From: Urechis unicinctus
Taxonomy: Eukaryota > Annelida > Polychaeta > Xenopneusta > Urechidae
NCBI GenBank assembly: GCA_034190875.2
Contig: CM067358.1
Coordinates: 57,427,945 to 57,491,944 of the forward strand
Reading direction: 5' to 3'
DNA length: 64,000 bases
The translations under genes and the position numbers were made by a program. Of this stretch, positions 11,099 to 25,521 are shown one piece after another; within the stretch, counting starts at the first letter, position 1; the number at the start of each line of letters is the position of its first letter. A model generated the notes under the pieces. The model did no database searches. It was not told the DNA's origin and saw only the letters and a program-made list of their open reading frames with translations.

Positions 11099-14000
11099 AA
11101 CTTTTTATGATGATAACCAAAATATCTAATGAGATCCCGTCTACGATTAGGAGAGGTTTAACGAGATAACCAAGCACATTAAAAAAACGACTATGGTATC
11201 AAAACTTGAGCATTACTTGGATGGGTGGAACATTTTGATGTGTTGTGAGCTTTTAGTCAACAAAATTAAACACAGCAGCTATATTCGAAACACCATTCGT
11301 AGAAAAGTCCCTGCTTCACGTGACATAGATTTGTTGATTCTTGCTCTGCATTTATCTTGACTGTCATGTCGTGCTATTGAAGCTCAACTGCAGCTGCCCA
11401 GATGATGCCTTATATGGTCTAACAAAACTATCTTATGTCATTTGATGCCATGCGATATTGAGGTGCCTTGATAGTGTGCCATATGACAGGTAACATATCC
11501 CCTACTGCTAAAATATGCACCAACAGGGGTGGCTTGTTGATTGTAAGGCGCTTATGCAAGCCAGGATAAATATTTGAATTGAATATTATTAGATGCACAA
11601 GAATATTTAGGTACAGGTTCTATCTGGAGCACAAATTTGTTAATTCAAACAAAATACAAATAGTACCAGAATATCTGTGGCAGAAATGTTACAGAATTGT
11701 TCTTCGCTTCGCTTGACAAATAGTAGACTATGACTAAACTATGACGTCTTTTAGAACAGATGATATTGTAGCTTGAGTATATTGTGCTGATCAGTTAATG
11801 CAAGTTCAAGATGTAATTATTGTGAATAATCAAGAAATGTGTCAATGTTCAACGGAATTTCGCAAGTGAAAAAGTAAAATCTTGCTTGCTGCCAAATTTG
11901 ATTCCAATTTAGTGTACAAAATAATGTCTGTCTTAGTAACGCCTGTCGTAAGTCAAATACCAGTGGTTTCACAACAGAGAGGAATCAAAAGTAATATGTA
12001 ATATGTGGGCGCAGTACGGGTAGACAGAGCTTTTTCCTTTTCTCGGCTGGTTTCCAACATGATCCCCATGCATAAAGTGCAGCACTTATGTTGACGGTCC
12101 CGCGAAAGCATACAATCAATATCTTGGAATGCATATATGGTGAAGTATAGAATTAACGAAATGCATGATTGTACCGTATGTATGTATGTTTACACGTATT
12201 GTATATATTTCGATTGCTATTATATATATGTTGACACCTATCGTATATATGTTGTTGCCAATAAGCATTATCAGCTATATACCAGCGCTATATATACCAT
12301 ATACCTAGCATTTATGCACAGCATGACGTGTACTGTCTCGTCGCATAGCATTATATCCTGTGCGGACGGCGAGTTTCGGAATCATATGCGGCATGAAGTG
12401 CTATGTCATATCTTGGCACATACACACTACTTTGGACTTTCATCTTATGGGAGACAGGAATATCATATCTTAACATCATTCTAAAGTGACAGGGCGTCCT
12501 GTGTCTTTTATCTTTTCCACTACAGGTAGCTGATAGCATTTGCTAGAGATTATGGTACTAGCTGTAGGATAGCAAATGCCATAAATAATCTAGAGGAGCC
12601 ATCACCGCACTGATTCGGCAATGTCCTGATCTCGATCACCTTGCTTGTGGTGATTAGAAAGTTCCACTAAGTCTTTGATTATTCACCGCCTTAAAGACTA
12701 CTAAGCCTGACCTGGATGAAACCTCCAAACGTGGATGAAGCGTAAAGCGTGGGAACATTAATATCTATGGGAGCTCGCGGATCGTTTGGTGGTTAGAGAC
12801 AGATGTAGTGTGATAGTTCTTTATGGTACACGGCGTATTAGGTCATTACAACATGAAACCGCATAGCTAATTAAGACGCATTTAAATAAGATAAGGAAGT
12901 ATGAAACGCAGGTTATTCCTCTTATAAAAGTGTGACATTATGTTTGCAGCAAATAATCGATTAAAAAACACTTATCTGGACCTATCCGCAGCTGAGGTTT
13001 AAATTCGCCGACCACAGGTGGACAAAGATTACCTATCAAAATGTCACCATCTAATTAGGCCATGAGATCTGAGCCGGTCGATGGCGATTAATTGATATAA
13101 GCTGAAAGAGAGTAAGTAAACGAGTCAATGTAAAAAGCATCGATCGCAATCATGAGGGATGCGTTGGTGAGTGTTTGCACATTAACATGTTTGCAGCAGA
13201 TGCAACAAAGGTAATCATTTATTGTAGTATTTTACAAAAGATTCAATGATTACCCAATGTCGCGCTCTAGACGGCAGCTTCCATTTTAAGCTTGGCAAAT
13301 AATTATCAATCTGAGACAGGGGTCCATTTGGGAGTTAGCTTCCTTTCTCCCCCAGTCCCCGCATCATGGAGGTTGTCATATCATTCCAGTGAGATTGAAG
13401 ACGTCCTACCTATTTCTATACTGGCACTGACTGTTAACATCAGTCGAACGAAAGTGATTCCCAAATCATTTTCAAAATGCATGATGTAATGACAGCGAAA
13501 TCCATGCCAATACTCCTTTTCCAAGATAGCAATTAAGTCATAGGTTTGACCACAATCTCTAATATACATGAAATACGTTGATTAGCTAATGCTTGTTGGC
13601 CTGAATATTAAATCGATATTTGCAATACAATCAGCCTAATTTCCCTCTCAAAAGCGACAAACGGCCATAATCCTGTTATGCAATTATAGGACTAATTGTG
13701 AAACAAGATCAACAAACGCACTTTGTAGTCGCTAGACCTTCTCTACAAAGCCACTGGCTGACAGAAGTTGCTGTCTTAATGAATGCCTCCAGGAAATTAT
13801 TGGATTACTGATTAGAGGCGTTTTTGGATGTTGTGTGATGTTTTGAATTGCAAAACATGAATGAACAACCAAGTGAAAGCATCTCTAAACAACGACGACA
13901 ATCTAGAAAAACAACAAAAGTAGCAGAACGGTTTTTAACCTTATAGTGCATTGCTCATTGGTCAGTTGGCCATTATGAACGACAGATACCGTCGAAACTG

Positions 14001-15999
14001 TTAACGCGCGATAGATACTGAGCAACGACTGGGGGATGTGGGTTGGAATTGTTAAGGGTGTATGAGGTGCTCGTCTTTTGTGTGCCATAATGATTTATAG
14101 ACACAAATTCCTGGCAGATGTATTGACCAATAGCATACTAACATGGTCATCGCCATGAATCACGTTGAAAGGCTGTATGACATATCTGTCTTCTGTTGAG
14201 TATCACTTATGTTCAGGTCGTTGTGCAATGTGATTACGCATCAAGCAATCACAATACTTGATGGCAATTACACAAACTGTCGTATTTAAGATGGACTTGC
14301 AAAATGATTATGGTTATTAAATTGTTCTATACAAGTAAGTGCAAATAGTCAACCTCTCCACCGATAAATGTCTGTTCATCTATTATATATGTCAATTACC
14401 CGAGAGGGCATTTACAACTAACAAGGTTTATCATTGGTTTACTGATTATGAAATCATTCTGAAGCACCGCAAAAGCAATTTCCTTAACCTTCAACGAGAA
14501 GTGCATTAGCTATCCTCAATGGATCACTCATCAACCGATGAGTTTTAAGAAAATACACGTTCAACAAGGAAAAGCTCTACAAATGCCCATTTATAAGAAG
14601 CGATGATGAGTTTGTACTTATTGCAGACGACAGTTAGAGACAAGGCACGCAGCTCATAATAGAGATAGTCGTCTTGAATGAAAGGAATTATTTAAGGGAT
14701 GCACTTAGCCTGCCGAATGAGATGCGACTTTCATTTTCTTTGATTATGATGTATGCACAGCATAAAGCAGCATAATTTTGGTGATAGTGCATTTTGAATA
14801 CTTTAGGTGGTGACTCACCAAGCACTCAAATATACTTAGTTGACGCCATTAACGTGTGCTACTGGCAATATTGTAGTGAGTGATTAACGCCACAGCTAAC
14901 ATTGATTTACAGGCCGCTCTCAGTGACAATTGCACCGGGGATGTTTCAACGAGAACAATGCCTGGATATGACATCAGCATAGATGATCCCGGACGGGCAC
15001 TCGCAAGCAATATCACATGTAATGTAATGTGTTGGCAGCTGGTAATATATAACTCTCACAGGGTGGGTTTCTGGATTAATGCAATGCAGTCGCATTGAGG
15101 GTGATCGAATGTAGTCGTCGTTGTCTATACTTGCCTGTCTATCCATTTCGGTTTTGTGGAATAGCTACGGACATTTAACCTAAACGGGAAAATCCCAAGA
15201 CCGACAATGGATGGGCCTGCGATTTGCGAATGCAAGATAAAGACATGTTTGCCTACCCGTTGTTAATGGTATGTTTTGAAGCATCTTATCACAAGGATGC
15301 ATATAGCATAACAAAAATCTTTAGTATCTTCAATTATATTAGTAAATTAAGTAAGCAGTGACAGAAGACGTCAGTATGGTTTAGCATGGGGGAACGATGT
15401 ATGTTGGTTGTGGTACAATAACTTACTTTGATTGTGTTTACATCGGACAGCATATCAGCTTCTTCAATTACAAATTCTAAGAAACAATAACACAGCACAC
15501 TGACCTAGGTAGGATGCTATGAGCTAATTGGATTAACCATATTTTACCTGTACGACACAGTTGTTGGCCCGAAAGACAGTTGTATGTCAAAGAAGTGATT
15601 AATCCTGTTAAAGATCACACGCGACTTCTTTGTAAGTGTTTCTGACAGTATTGTAGTATCTAGTTGTTTTTGTTCAAAATGCTCGCTTCTATGACATTCT
15701 GCGTGTTACAAAACAGTATCGAAGAAATTGTCACGTCAGCAGTCTGGGGAATTGTTGACAACTTGTGAAATCTTTACATAAAACAGCTGTGTTAAGCTGA
15801 ACAAAATTGCTCAAACTTGAAAATGCTAGTAATCATTCACAATGTGGGATTTTAAAGGGTATGGAGATCAATCTGAAGAAGGTAATTTGTTGAAGTTACA
15901 GTCATATCATATGTTTCCATTCTGGTGTATTTGTTTAATGAACAATAGAGGGGAAGCAAGTTGGTTTCGATATTTATTATTGTTGTAATGAACACAAAA

Positions 16000-17993
16000 A
16001 TGTAAGCTCGGCTGCTTGCCTTTTTGTTTACGATATTGAAAACACCTATGCGGAACAGAGGCAACCTCTATAAATATCACTATAAATCACCAATAGCATA
16101 TCGATAATTTGACATCACGATCATTCCGTTGCCCACGTGACGACAGCGCACATGTCATTTACTCCGCGTCTGGAATATGCGCTGCTGCATGCAGTGTATA
16201 TTATTACAACACATATTTAAAGAACATGACATAGCATTATGTTTGTAGAGCAAATTAAACAGATTAAGCATTGCACACTTAGTGAACAACAAAGTAATTC
16301 TCAACCACAAGCAGATTGGACAGACAAAGGATTAAGTGAAGATAGGCTAATTAGGGTGGGATGATAGTGCGAGCGCGATCATGCATGCTTCTATGGAGTA
16401 TAGTATAGGTGTTCCATACAATTTGTGATTTGTCAACGAATGGGAGCACATTTAGCTTTGTATCGTGTGGATAGAGCTTGCAAAACCTTTGGACTAAAAA
16501 GTAGTCTGTATCGCGTCAGAGCCAAGATAGATGCCGAAGTCAATGATACTGCAGTTTTTTTGCTATAAGTTCCGAATGGTCAATGTTTAACGCTTCGGCT
16601 TGAGGTCATGAGGGGTATGCTGGTGTGTGTATGTACGTTTGTACGTTCACAGCAGGTGACTCAAAGCGTCGGTTGCCTATGAGAAGCCGTTAATCATAAC
16701 ATTTTAAGACGATTCAATGAAACTCCCAACCATGCTCCCGCATGCAGGCTCCGTTAAGTACCAAACAGAGACAAGGGGTTCAAATGAGAGGCATGCATAG
16801 GGCGTCCATTGTTATACAGCTGCCAATATCTTAGTATTATTCTGTGGTGACTGTATGAGTCATGCGTCATGGACTAATACTTAAGCAACTTCTAAAAGGG
16901 TAATACCTTAACGAAATCAAATGGCATCAGCGCACTAGTGGAGTTATTTCCAAGGACTACTGTCTCACTGAATCACAGATCCAAAGCCTCTTACGTGATA
17001 AGGACGGGTCTCATCAACGATTACTCATTGCTGCGCTAATTACACATAACGGTTGGTATGGAGGTGTTTCGTCTGATGATTACTCGCAAGAATGCCAAAT
17101 TGTTCTCATATATTTCACAATATTTCGCCAGTATGAAGGATGTTCTGGACTAACAATGTGCTGAGAGTATTATATCAACCACCCTGTTTTACCGTACCTG
17201 TAATTTGCAAGTGTACTTCTCTCTAACAGAGAATGAATAGATACTATGCAAAACTACAGGAAAAGGTAGACTACCAAGTAACATCTGTGCAATAGAAGTG
17301 TATTAATTTGTAATGCAAGTTATTGTACCTTCTATGCTATTACTCACGGGCCACATTAGGAATATATTGAATTAAACCATTGTTTTATGTCTAAAACATA
17401 CAGATATATTGACATATTGATATGTTCTTATATGGTTCCAATGTTTGTATTTGGCAAATTATTGAACATATTCTGCTTAATGCATATTAGCCTGTTGTGG
17501 ACGACCGCCATGGTTGATACGGGCAGAGCTTTTGGAACTCGCAGAACAAGATACATTTGTCATTTCTGTAACATTTTTTAAAAACTTGCAATCAATGATA
17601 AGTACCATAGGTGTGTTGATTATAGCTTATTAACTTCACAAATGACAATATTTGCCGTGATTATGGTGCCCACAAAGCATATGGCGCCAACACTATTACC
17701 TGTAAGATAGGATGAGACTGTTCGAACCTTAGCTCCAATAATTAACTTCACTCAGTATGCCGAACCCGCTTGTTTTTATCATCAGTTGATGCAATAAAGA
17801 CAGATGCTCCATCCATGGGAGAGAATACGAATTTTTACGATGTCATTTGTCAGGACGTTTAATTTGGCACCTCAATGGCTGTAGCCTGTGCAGCAGGCAG
17901 ATTAAACCCACACCATACTATACCCGGGTATAGTTCGACATAAGTAAATATATACCCCAGGGCGTAAAGTAGCACAGCAACTCATTCCTATAC
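16000..17993. other. 2-kb segment present in unit 1 and absent from unit 3
   Basis: Unit 1 reads AACACAAAA then 1,994 bp then CGTGGTTTATC. Unit 3 joins these two ends directly at 30,864/30,865. The right part (17,205-17,935) is homologous to block P and continues in the same order as P into C, so unit 3 most likely lost the segment. The left part (about 16,230-16,800) shows only faint similarity to 12,930-13,330. I see no gene in it. Confidence 0.75.
17205..17935. repeat. Older P-type fragment inside unit 1
   Basis: Three collinear matches identify it. TTTGCAAGTGTACTTCTCTC matches 51,569 onward. GGTAGACTACCAAGTARCATC matches 240 and 52,257. The stretch from 17,385 (TCTAAAACATACAGA) to 17,935 matches 1,153-1,755 and 53,070-53,665. 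It lacks the P equivalents of about 330-1,145. It shows that block C is itself an old, decayed P copy. Confidence 0.75.
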
Positions 17994-18146
17994 CGTGGTT
18001 TATCTTGGCCTATTCCAGACTATACCCCTCTATGCCCGATTATAAACTCTTGCGTATTTCATAAATAAGTCACAGTAAAGAATTTTTTTTCATCCTGATT
18101 TTAAAGTCACATATCGACCTGGTCACATAATATATATCAAAGCGCT

Positions 18147-18449
18147 TTGAGTGAATTTATTTCTTTTTCAGCTGTGTTGTCATTCTTTTCCATTACTTTT
18201 CTATTTAATTTTATATTAAACACATATTACATCGATAAGGATAAACACAGTGGAGTTACATGCTGTACGTCTTTCAAATTTCCAGCATTGCCAGATTCCA
18301 CCTCGGCAAAATACAAATCCTTCATGGATTATAACGTGCACGACCATGTTTTGTACTTTGCACCAGCTCAAAAAAAAAGAAAGTATCCACAGCAAGTCTA
18401 CAACCTAGATCCTGCCAAGCTAGTGAACGCCAAGTCTCAGTTCCGTTAA
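18147..18449 (+). other. Open frame, doubtful
   Basis: A frame of about 100 codons lacks a normal ATG start; the first in-frame ATG is well inside. Upstream is a pyrimidine tract with TTTTTCAG that could serve as a splice acceptor. The C-terminal peptide reads KYKSFMDYNVHDHVLYFAPA and does not match a family I know. In unit 3 (31,018-31,278) the A-run near 31,240 is shorter and the frame shifts, giving a different end. This argues against a maintained protein. Confidence 0.1.
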
Positions 18450-21119
18450 GTATTACGTGCTGATAAGTACCTCCTTGACTTCCACGGAGACAAGAAGGTA
18501 CTGGTCTCAACCAGCGTATACATATGCGGGAGGAAATGTTCAGGTCACAGTAGTAAATAGTAGCTGATAAACCTCTTTGAAATTACATTTGATATTTTAG
18601 GGCAGTCTGCCAACAAAAAGGAAAAGACCTTCTTTTCCGTTTGTTTATGTGCATTAGCGCTATGTTGAATCATTAGGTTAAGGGGCCCTAGGGGGAAAGT
18701 TATTAAAGACTACACTGTCCTATTTTTAACACTTGATAACACATGATAACACATACTTTGCCATTCTATACTGTGGAGGGAAAGAATAAATTATTATTCA
18801 TCTTCTTTCATTCTTCTGGTCTTTTTCTTCTTCATGGAACTGTACAAATATCATAGGAACTAATACAGCCGTTCAGAGAGGGACGACCCCATTTGTCAGT
18901 GGTTTCCGACGCATTGAATCAAGCATAATGACTTTAAGGCTAATTAATAGAACACCAGTACCCACTTTATCTATATTTTAGATAAGTTTGAAGGCTGTGT
19001 AGTTTCTACAGATGTTTGCAGGTCATTTGCATAACAACGACGAAATAGCCATTCCACATTTAGGCCTCATAACTACCTACAATGACAAGCAAAACTCGAA
19101 ATAAAATTCAGTGACAACCGAATGTCATTAACATAAAGGCGATTAGCCTACTAAGTGTGTTTGTGTCCTATTATTGTTAAACAAGCGCTCCAGTTCAACA
19201 ATTAATCATATACGTTTTGGCTTTTAACTTCAATATTTCATTGTGCGTTACTTTAGTTGATGAAAAAATATGTTGTTCACCCCTCAATATGTCATATTAA
19301 GTTGATATGTGTAGTGTATCCATAATTAGATAATGTAATATGGAATATAATCAATATTGTTGGAGTTATTCTTAGTCTTAGAATATATTATAGCAATATT
19401 CAGCAATATCAACTGATGCTACCCCGAGTCGCTGCCAATTAAGTGCGTTACTTAGGAAGCAGCGTATTGTAACTTTACCGGCGGTGCATGGTTTATTGGA
19501 GCGCCGCATGCGGTGATTTGACACAGTGTTATAGTTGGCCCTGACGACTAAACTGCAATCTGTTACCCCGGTGTTGTAACGGTAATCGAACATAAACTAG
19601 CAGGTCAGTCATGGGGTGGATATTTAATTATTCCATACAAGGGCATAAAAACAAGAGTGAGAAGTACCAATACTTCCATGAATAATATATTGAGTGATAA
19701 ACCTGACACTTTCATATGTGTTTGAACAATGACTTATGTAAGCAACCAATCGCAAGTAAAGCGTTTACGAGTACGTATTGGGTGGAAGAACAATATCTAC
19801 TGTTTTATTAAACCGTTTAAGAACATAGACAAGCCTTATAATCCCAACAACCACTGCCAAGAAACATCATATAGACACATTACAGATTAAGCTGTTATGT
19901 TGATAATCCTAGTTGTCATTGATTCCTTTCGCAAGCCCTCAAAATGTCTGTGACGGCATACAAATGGCCTACCATCGAAATGTCAGCGTTTAATTTACAG
20001 GACTTAGTGTAGCTATTATTGCATAATCAATCAGGCAAGATATATGCCGTGCACAAAGTGTTTGGTGTCAGGCACTTCTGCGGGCCATTTTGGCCACCTG
20101 CACACACGGCGATAAATCACAATTATGCAATACTTCTCTGGAACTTTGTCACTGATATTGGTTTTCCTCAGGGACATTACCTTTCCTTTTAAGCGGCTGT
20201 CGTGTTTCGTATCTGTTAACTAATTTCAGGCAAAGGCGGTACCATCGACAGAATGTTCCCACAGTGAGACAATAAAATCAGCGGTACAAACCATGCATAA
20301 CACCAACCCATGCCCTCTCATTGTTTCACTTGTCAGCAATCTGCTGAGGCTCAATTCTTTTTTCGAAGCCCCATTATAAACAGGCATTATTTGCGATTAT
20401 AATAAAGTGTTGCATTGGGTAATATTTTAGCTTTGCTTTGCACACGCTTAACGGTTGTAACTAATTATCCCTTACTCGCTCACTGGGGATTTAGGTAGAT
20501 TCGCTGCTGTAGAAGGCGATAAGAACGTTATGATTATAACACTATGAACTGCATTCCTTTTGTCGGTGGAAAGAATTTAGCTTTAACATTCCTTAACGTT
20601 TTGTTATGACATGCAAATGAACGAACCAAACCTAGGGTGAAATTATACATTTTGTTTCTATTTTTGTAAAACGTACATGCAAGCATTTCATTCACAACTA
20701 TCACGAATGAGCAACTCTCCGAGCGTTGCAAGACATAATCTCGTCAAACTAATTAGATTGTCTGGTCTGTAAAGTAATATTGACGAGGGAAAGTCACAAC
20801 AGACCCAACACATAACCCTGAATAATAATGTTTAATTCAATTCGTCGCCATATCAGAATAACTTTATTAATCTGCAAATTTACACGGCAAAGTGTTTTTG
20901 ACGGCTCTCCTCAACAACGTGTTCAGAAATAGAGGAAAAGCCAACTTTACCTGTGGGCCTTAGGGCCCGTGGCTGAATTGAGGTCATTCATCGTATTTAA
21001 TTATTTGAGGTAAATATACAACAACTAAAAGAACATCTTTCCTCTAGCTAGATTAGTGGTGTGAAATGAATGGCGGAACAAAGAGTGTTCTATCCGAGGA
21101 GAACACGCTTAAGATGCTG

Positions 21120-21186
21120 ACCACCACCACCACCACCCACCAAACCTTACACACACACTCACACAAACACACACACACACACATAC
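21120..21186. repeat. Short (CAC)n-(CA)n microsatellite, unit 1/2 boundary
   Basis: CAC triplets lie directly after AAGATGCTGA and are followed by broken CA repeats ending ACATAC, then by AATCATTGACTTCAG, the first bases of unit 2. It is much shorter than the copy at 10,121. Confidence 0.95.
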
Positions 21187-24100
21187 AATCATTGACTTCA
21201 GAAACAAGTGTGGCTATTTTAAGCGACATAACGAATCAGCGTTTCAGTTCAAACCCCAATTTTCATTGCAATATCCTCTATCTGTCAAGCACGAGAAACC
21301 TGCCATCATTCACGGTCGCCATCCGCAGTTGCCATCGTGCAAAATAGATAAGCCTGAATTAGATTCATCAAATACGTTTATTTATACCACATTATTGAAT
21401 CCACAAGTACCACCTTGTTTGTAAACACCGCATGTATGAGAAAAGCTCGTTGATATCAAATCTGTCATTGATGATAGCACTATGTTTGGTTATTTATCGA
21501 TCAATGTAATATCAACGAATTGATAGCGACGATAAGAGAACTCAACCCCGCCTTCGCCCGAGAATTTATGCGACAAAACCAACTGTTGGTTCCCATTTCA
21601 TCTGCTCAAAACTCTCTGATTTATTCGACTAAGCAGAAGACTCCATCTCTTTAACAGACGCCAAGTCGCTATGCGATGGATTAACAATCCCGTGTGCTTT
21701 TGCTGATTTCATGGTATCGCCACCTGATGACGGACCTGTATTCCACTCATTTGCAGAATCAACACACACAGCTTGTCAGAGTGAGCTTCATACTCTTCAG
21801 TAATATGACCTGACATTGACAAAACTTTGGCAATCATTGCCACATTAAATCCATATATTGCAGCGAACACATGACAATTCCGAGGAGGCACAACTTTTTA
21901 TGATGATAACCAAAATATCTAATGAGATCCCGTCTACGATTAGGAGAGGTTTAACGAGATAACCAAGCACATTAAAAAAAAACGACTATGGTATCAAAAC
22001 TTGAGCATTACCTTGGATGGGTGGAACATTTTGATGTGTTGTGAGCTTTTAGTCAACAAAATTAAACACATCAGCTATATTCGAAACACCATTCGTATAA
22101 AAGATATATAACGAGTGTTTCTCTGCTTTACGTGACATAGATTTGTTGATTCTTGCTCTGCATTTATCTTGACTGTCATGTCGTGCTATTGAAGCTCAAC
22201 TGCAGCTGCCCAGATGATGCCTTTTATGGTCTAACAAAATTATCTTATGTCATTTGATGCCATGCGATATTGAGGTGCCTTGATAGTGTGCCATATGACA
22301 GGTAACATATCCCTTACTGCTAAAATATGCACCAACAGGGGTGGCTTGTTGATTGTAAGGCGCTTATGCAAGCCAGGATAAATATTTGAATTGAATATTA
22401 AATGCACAAGAATATTTAGGTACAGGTTCTATCTGGAGCACAAATTTGTTAATTCAAACAAAATACAAATAGTATCAGAATATCTGTGGAAAAAATGTTA
22501 CAGAATTGTTCTTCGCTTCGCTTGACAAATAGTAGACTATGACTTAACTATGACGTCTTTTAGAACAGATGATATTGTAGCTTGAGTATATTGTGCTGAT
22601 CAGTTAGTGCAAGTTCAAGGTGTAATTATTGTGAATAATCAAGAAATGTGTCAATGTTCAACGGAATTTCGCAAGTGAAAAAGTAAAATCTTGCTTGCTG
22701 CCAAATTTGATTCCAATTTAGTGTACAAAATAATGTCTGTCTTAGTAACGCCTGTCGTAAGTCAAATACCAGTGGTTTCACAACAGAGAGGAATCAAAAG
22801 TAATATATAATATGTGGGCGCAGTACGGATAGACAGAGCTTTTTCCTTTTTCTCGGCTGGTTTCCAACATGATCCCCATGCATAAAGTGCAGCACTTATG
22901 TTGACGGTCCCGCGAAAGCATACAATCAATATCTTGGAATGCATATATGGTGAAGTATAGAATTAACGAAATGCATGATTGTACCGTATGTATGTATGTT
23001 TACACGTATTGTATATATTGCGATACCTATTATATATATGTTGACACCTATCGTATATATGTTGATGCCAATAAGCATTATCAGCTATATACCAGCGCTA
23101 TATATACCATATACCTAGCATTTATGCACAGCATGATGTGTACTGTCTCGTCGCATAGCATTATATCCTGTGCGGACGGCGAGTTTCGGAATCATATGCG
23201 GCATGAACTAAGTGTTATGTCATATCTTGGCACATACAAACTACTTTGGACTTTCATCTTATGGGAGACAGGAATATCATATCTTAACATCATTCTAAAG
23301 TGACAGGGCGTCCTGTGTCTTTTATCTTTTCCATTACATGTAGCTGATAGCATCTGCTAGAGATTATGGTACTAACTGTAGGATAGCAAATGCCATAAAT
23401 AATCTAGAGGAGCCATCACCGCACTGATTCGGCAATGTCCTGATCTCGATCACCTTGCTTGTGGTGATTAGAAAGTTCCACTAAGTCTTTGATTATTCAC
23501 CGCCTTAATGACTACTAAGCCTGACCTGGATGAAACCTCCAAACGTGGATGAAGCGTAAAGCGTGGGAACATTAATATCTATGGGAGCTAGCGGATCGTT
23601 TGGTGGTTAGAGACAGACTTGTAGTGTGATAGTTCTTTATGGTACTCGGCGTATTAGGTCATTACAACATTGAAACGCAGGTTATTCCTCTTATAAAAGT
23701 GTGACATTATGTTTGCAGCAAATAATCGATTTAAAAAACACTTATACTCCCAACAACCATATAGACACATTACAGATTAAGCTGTTATGTCGATAATCCT
23801 AGTTGTCATTGATTCCTTTCGCAAGCCCTCCAAAGGTCTGTGACGGCATACAAATGGCCTACCATCGAAATGTCAACGTTTAATTTACAGGACTTAGTGT
23901 AGCTATTATTGCATAATCAATCAGGCAAGATATATGCCGTGCACAAAGTGTTTGGTGTCAGGCACTTCTGCGGGCCATTTTGGCCACCTGCACACACGGC
24001 GATAAATCACAATTATGCAATACTTCTCTGTAAATTTGTCACTGATATTGGTTTTCCTCAGGGACATTACCTTTCCTTTTAAGCGGCTGTCGTGTTTCGT

Positions 24101-25010
24101 ATCTGTTAACTAATTTCAGGCAAAGGCGGTACCATCGACAGAATGTTCCCACAGTGAGACAATAAAATCAGCGGTACAAACCATGCATAACACCAACCCA
24201 TGCCCTCTCATTGTTTCACTTGTCAGCAATCTGCTGAGGCTCAATTCCTTTTTCGAAGCCACATTATAAACAGGCATTATTTGCGAGTATAATAAAGTGT
24301 TGCATTGGGTAATATTTTAGCTTTGCTTTGCACACGCTTACCGGTTGTAACTAATTATCCCTTACTCGCTCACGGGGGATTTAGGTAGATTCGCTGCTGT
24401 AGAAGGCGATAAGAACGTTATGATTATAACACTATGAACTGCATTCCTTTTGTCGGGGGAAAGAATTTAGCTTTAACATTCCTTAACGTTTTGTTATGAC
24501 ATGCAAATGAACGAACCAAACCTAGGGTCAAATTATACATTTTGTTTCTATTTTTGTAAAACGTACATGCAAGCATTTCATTCACAACTATCACGAATGA
24601 GCAACTCTCCGAGCGTTGCAAGACATAATCTCGTCAAACTAATTAGATTGTCTGGTCTGTAAAGTAATATTGACGAGGGAAAGTCACTACAGACCCAACA
24701 CATAACCCTGAATAATAACTTTTAATTCAATTCGTCGCCATATAAGAATAACTTTATTAATCTGCACATTTACACGGCAAAGTGTTTTTGTCGGCTCTCC
24801 TCAACAACGTGTTCAGAAATAGAGGAAAAGCCAACTTTACCTGTGGGCCTTAGGGCCCGTAGCTGAATTGAGGTCATTCATCGTATTTAATTATTTGAGG
24901 TAAATATACAAACAACTAAAAGAACATCTTTCCTCTAGCTAGATTAGTGGTGTGAAATGAATGGCGGAACAAAGAGTGTTCTATCCGAGGAGAACACGCT
25001 TAAGATGCTG
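21187..25010. repeat. Tandem array unit 2 (internally deleted, 3.8 kb)
   Basis: This unit matches unit 1 from 10,361 to 12,975, then jumps at CTTAT (23,741-23,745) to the sequence following CTTAT at 19,836-19,840. It continues in C to the next microsatellite. About 6.9 kb of unit 1 (or 5.1 kb of unit 3) is missing. A further 15 bp is lost just after the junction (before ATATAGACAC). It is almost identical to unit 3 wherever both exist. No genes are recognised. Confidence 0.9.
21631..21891 (-). pseudogene. Unit 2 copy of the 86-codon candidate frame, broken
   Basis: Same sequence as 10,838-11,098 on the minus strand, but a 2-bp CA insertion in the run near 21,768 shifts the frame. The peptide departs after SDKLCV and ends early. 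This is a slippage change in a short CA run. See the unit 1 entry for what the frame might be. Confidence 0.2.
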
Positions 25011-25078
25011 ACCACCACCACCACCACCCACCAAACCTTACACACACACTCACACAAAACACACACACACACACATAC
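25011..25078. repeat. Short (CAC)n-(CA)n microsatellite, unit 2/3 boundary
   Basis: Nearly identical to 21,120-21,186, with a one-base longer A run. It lies between AAGATGCTGA of unit 2 and AATCATTGACTTCAG of unit 3. Confidence 0.95.
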
Positions 25079-25521
25079 AATCATTGACTTCAGAAACAAG
25101 TGTGGCTATTTTTAAGCGACATAACGAATCAGCGTTTCAGTTCAAACCCCAATTTTCATTGCAATATCCTCTATCTGTCAAGCACGAGAAACCTGCCATC
25201 ATTCACGGTCGCCATCCGCAGTTGCCATCGTGCAAAATAGATAAGCCTGAATTAGATTCATCAAATACGTTTATTTATACCACATTATTGAATCCACAAG
25301 TACCACCTTGTTTGTAAACACCGCATGTATGAGAAAAGCTCGTTGATATCAAATCTGTCATTGATGATAGCACTATGTTTGGTTATTTATCGATCAATGT
25401 AATATCAACGAATTGATAGCGACGATAAGAGAACTCAACCCCGCCTTCGCCCGAGAACTTATGCGACAAAACCAACTGTTGGTTCCCATTTCATCTGCTC
25501 AAAACTCTCTGATTTATTCGA

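Noticed and set aside
19378-19593. 71-codon minus-strand frame, also at 32,254
   Set aside because: Same reasoning: recent duplication explains identity and the peptide resembles no family.
20534-20731. 65-codon minus-strand frame kept in all three units (also 24,424 and 33,399)
   Set aside because: The units are too similar for an open frame to be informative. No motif, and no counterpart recognised in the older copies.
22947-23303. 118-codon Tyr/Ile-rich frame repeated at 26,848 and, altered, at 12,137
   Set aside because: Composition follows TATA-rich sequence, and unit 1 differs by frame-changing indels. Presence in three units reflects recent duplication, not selection.
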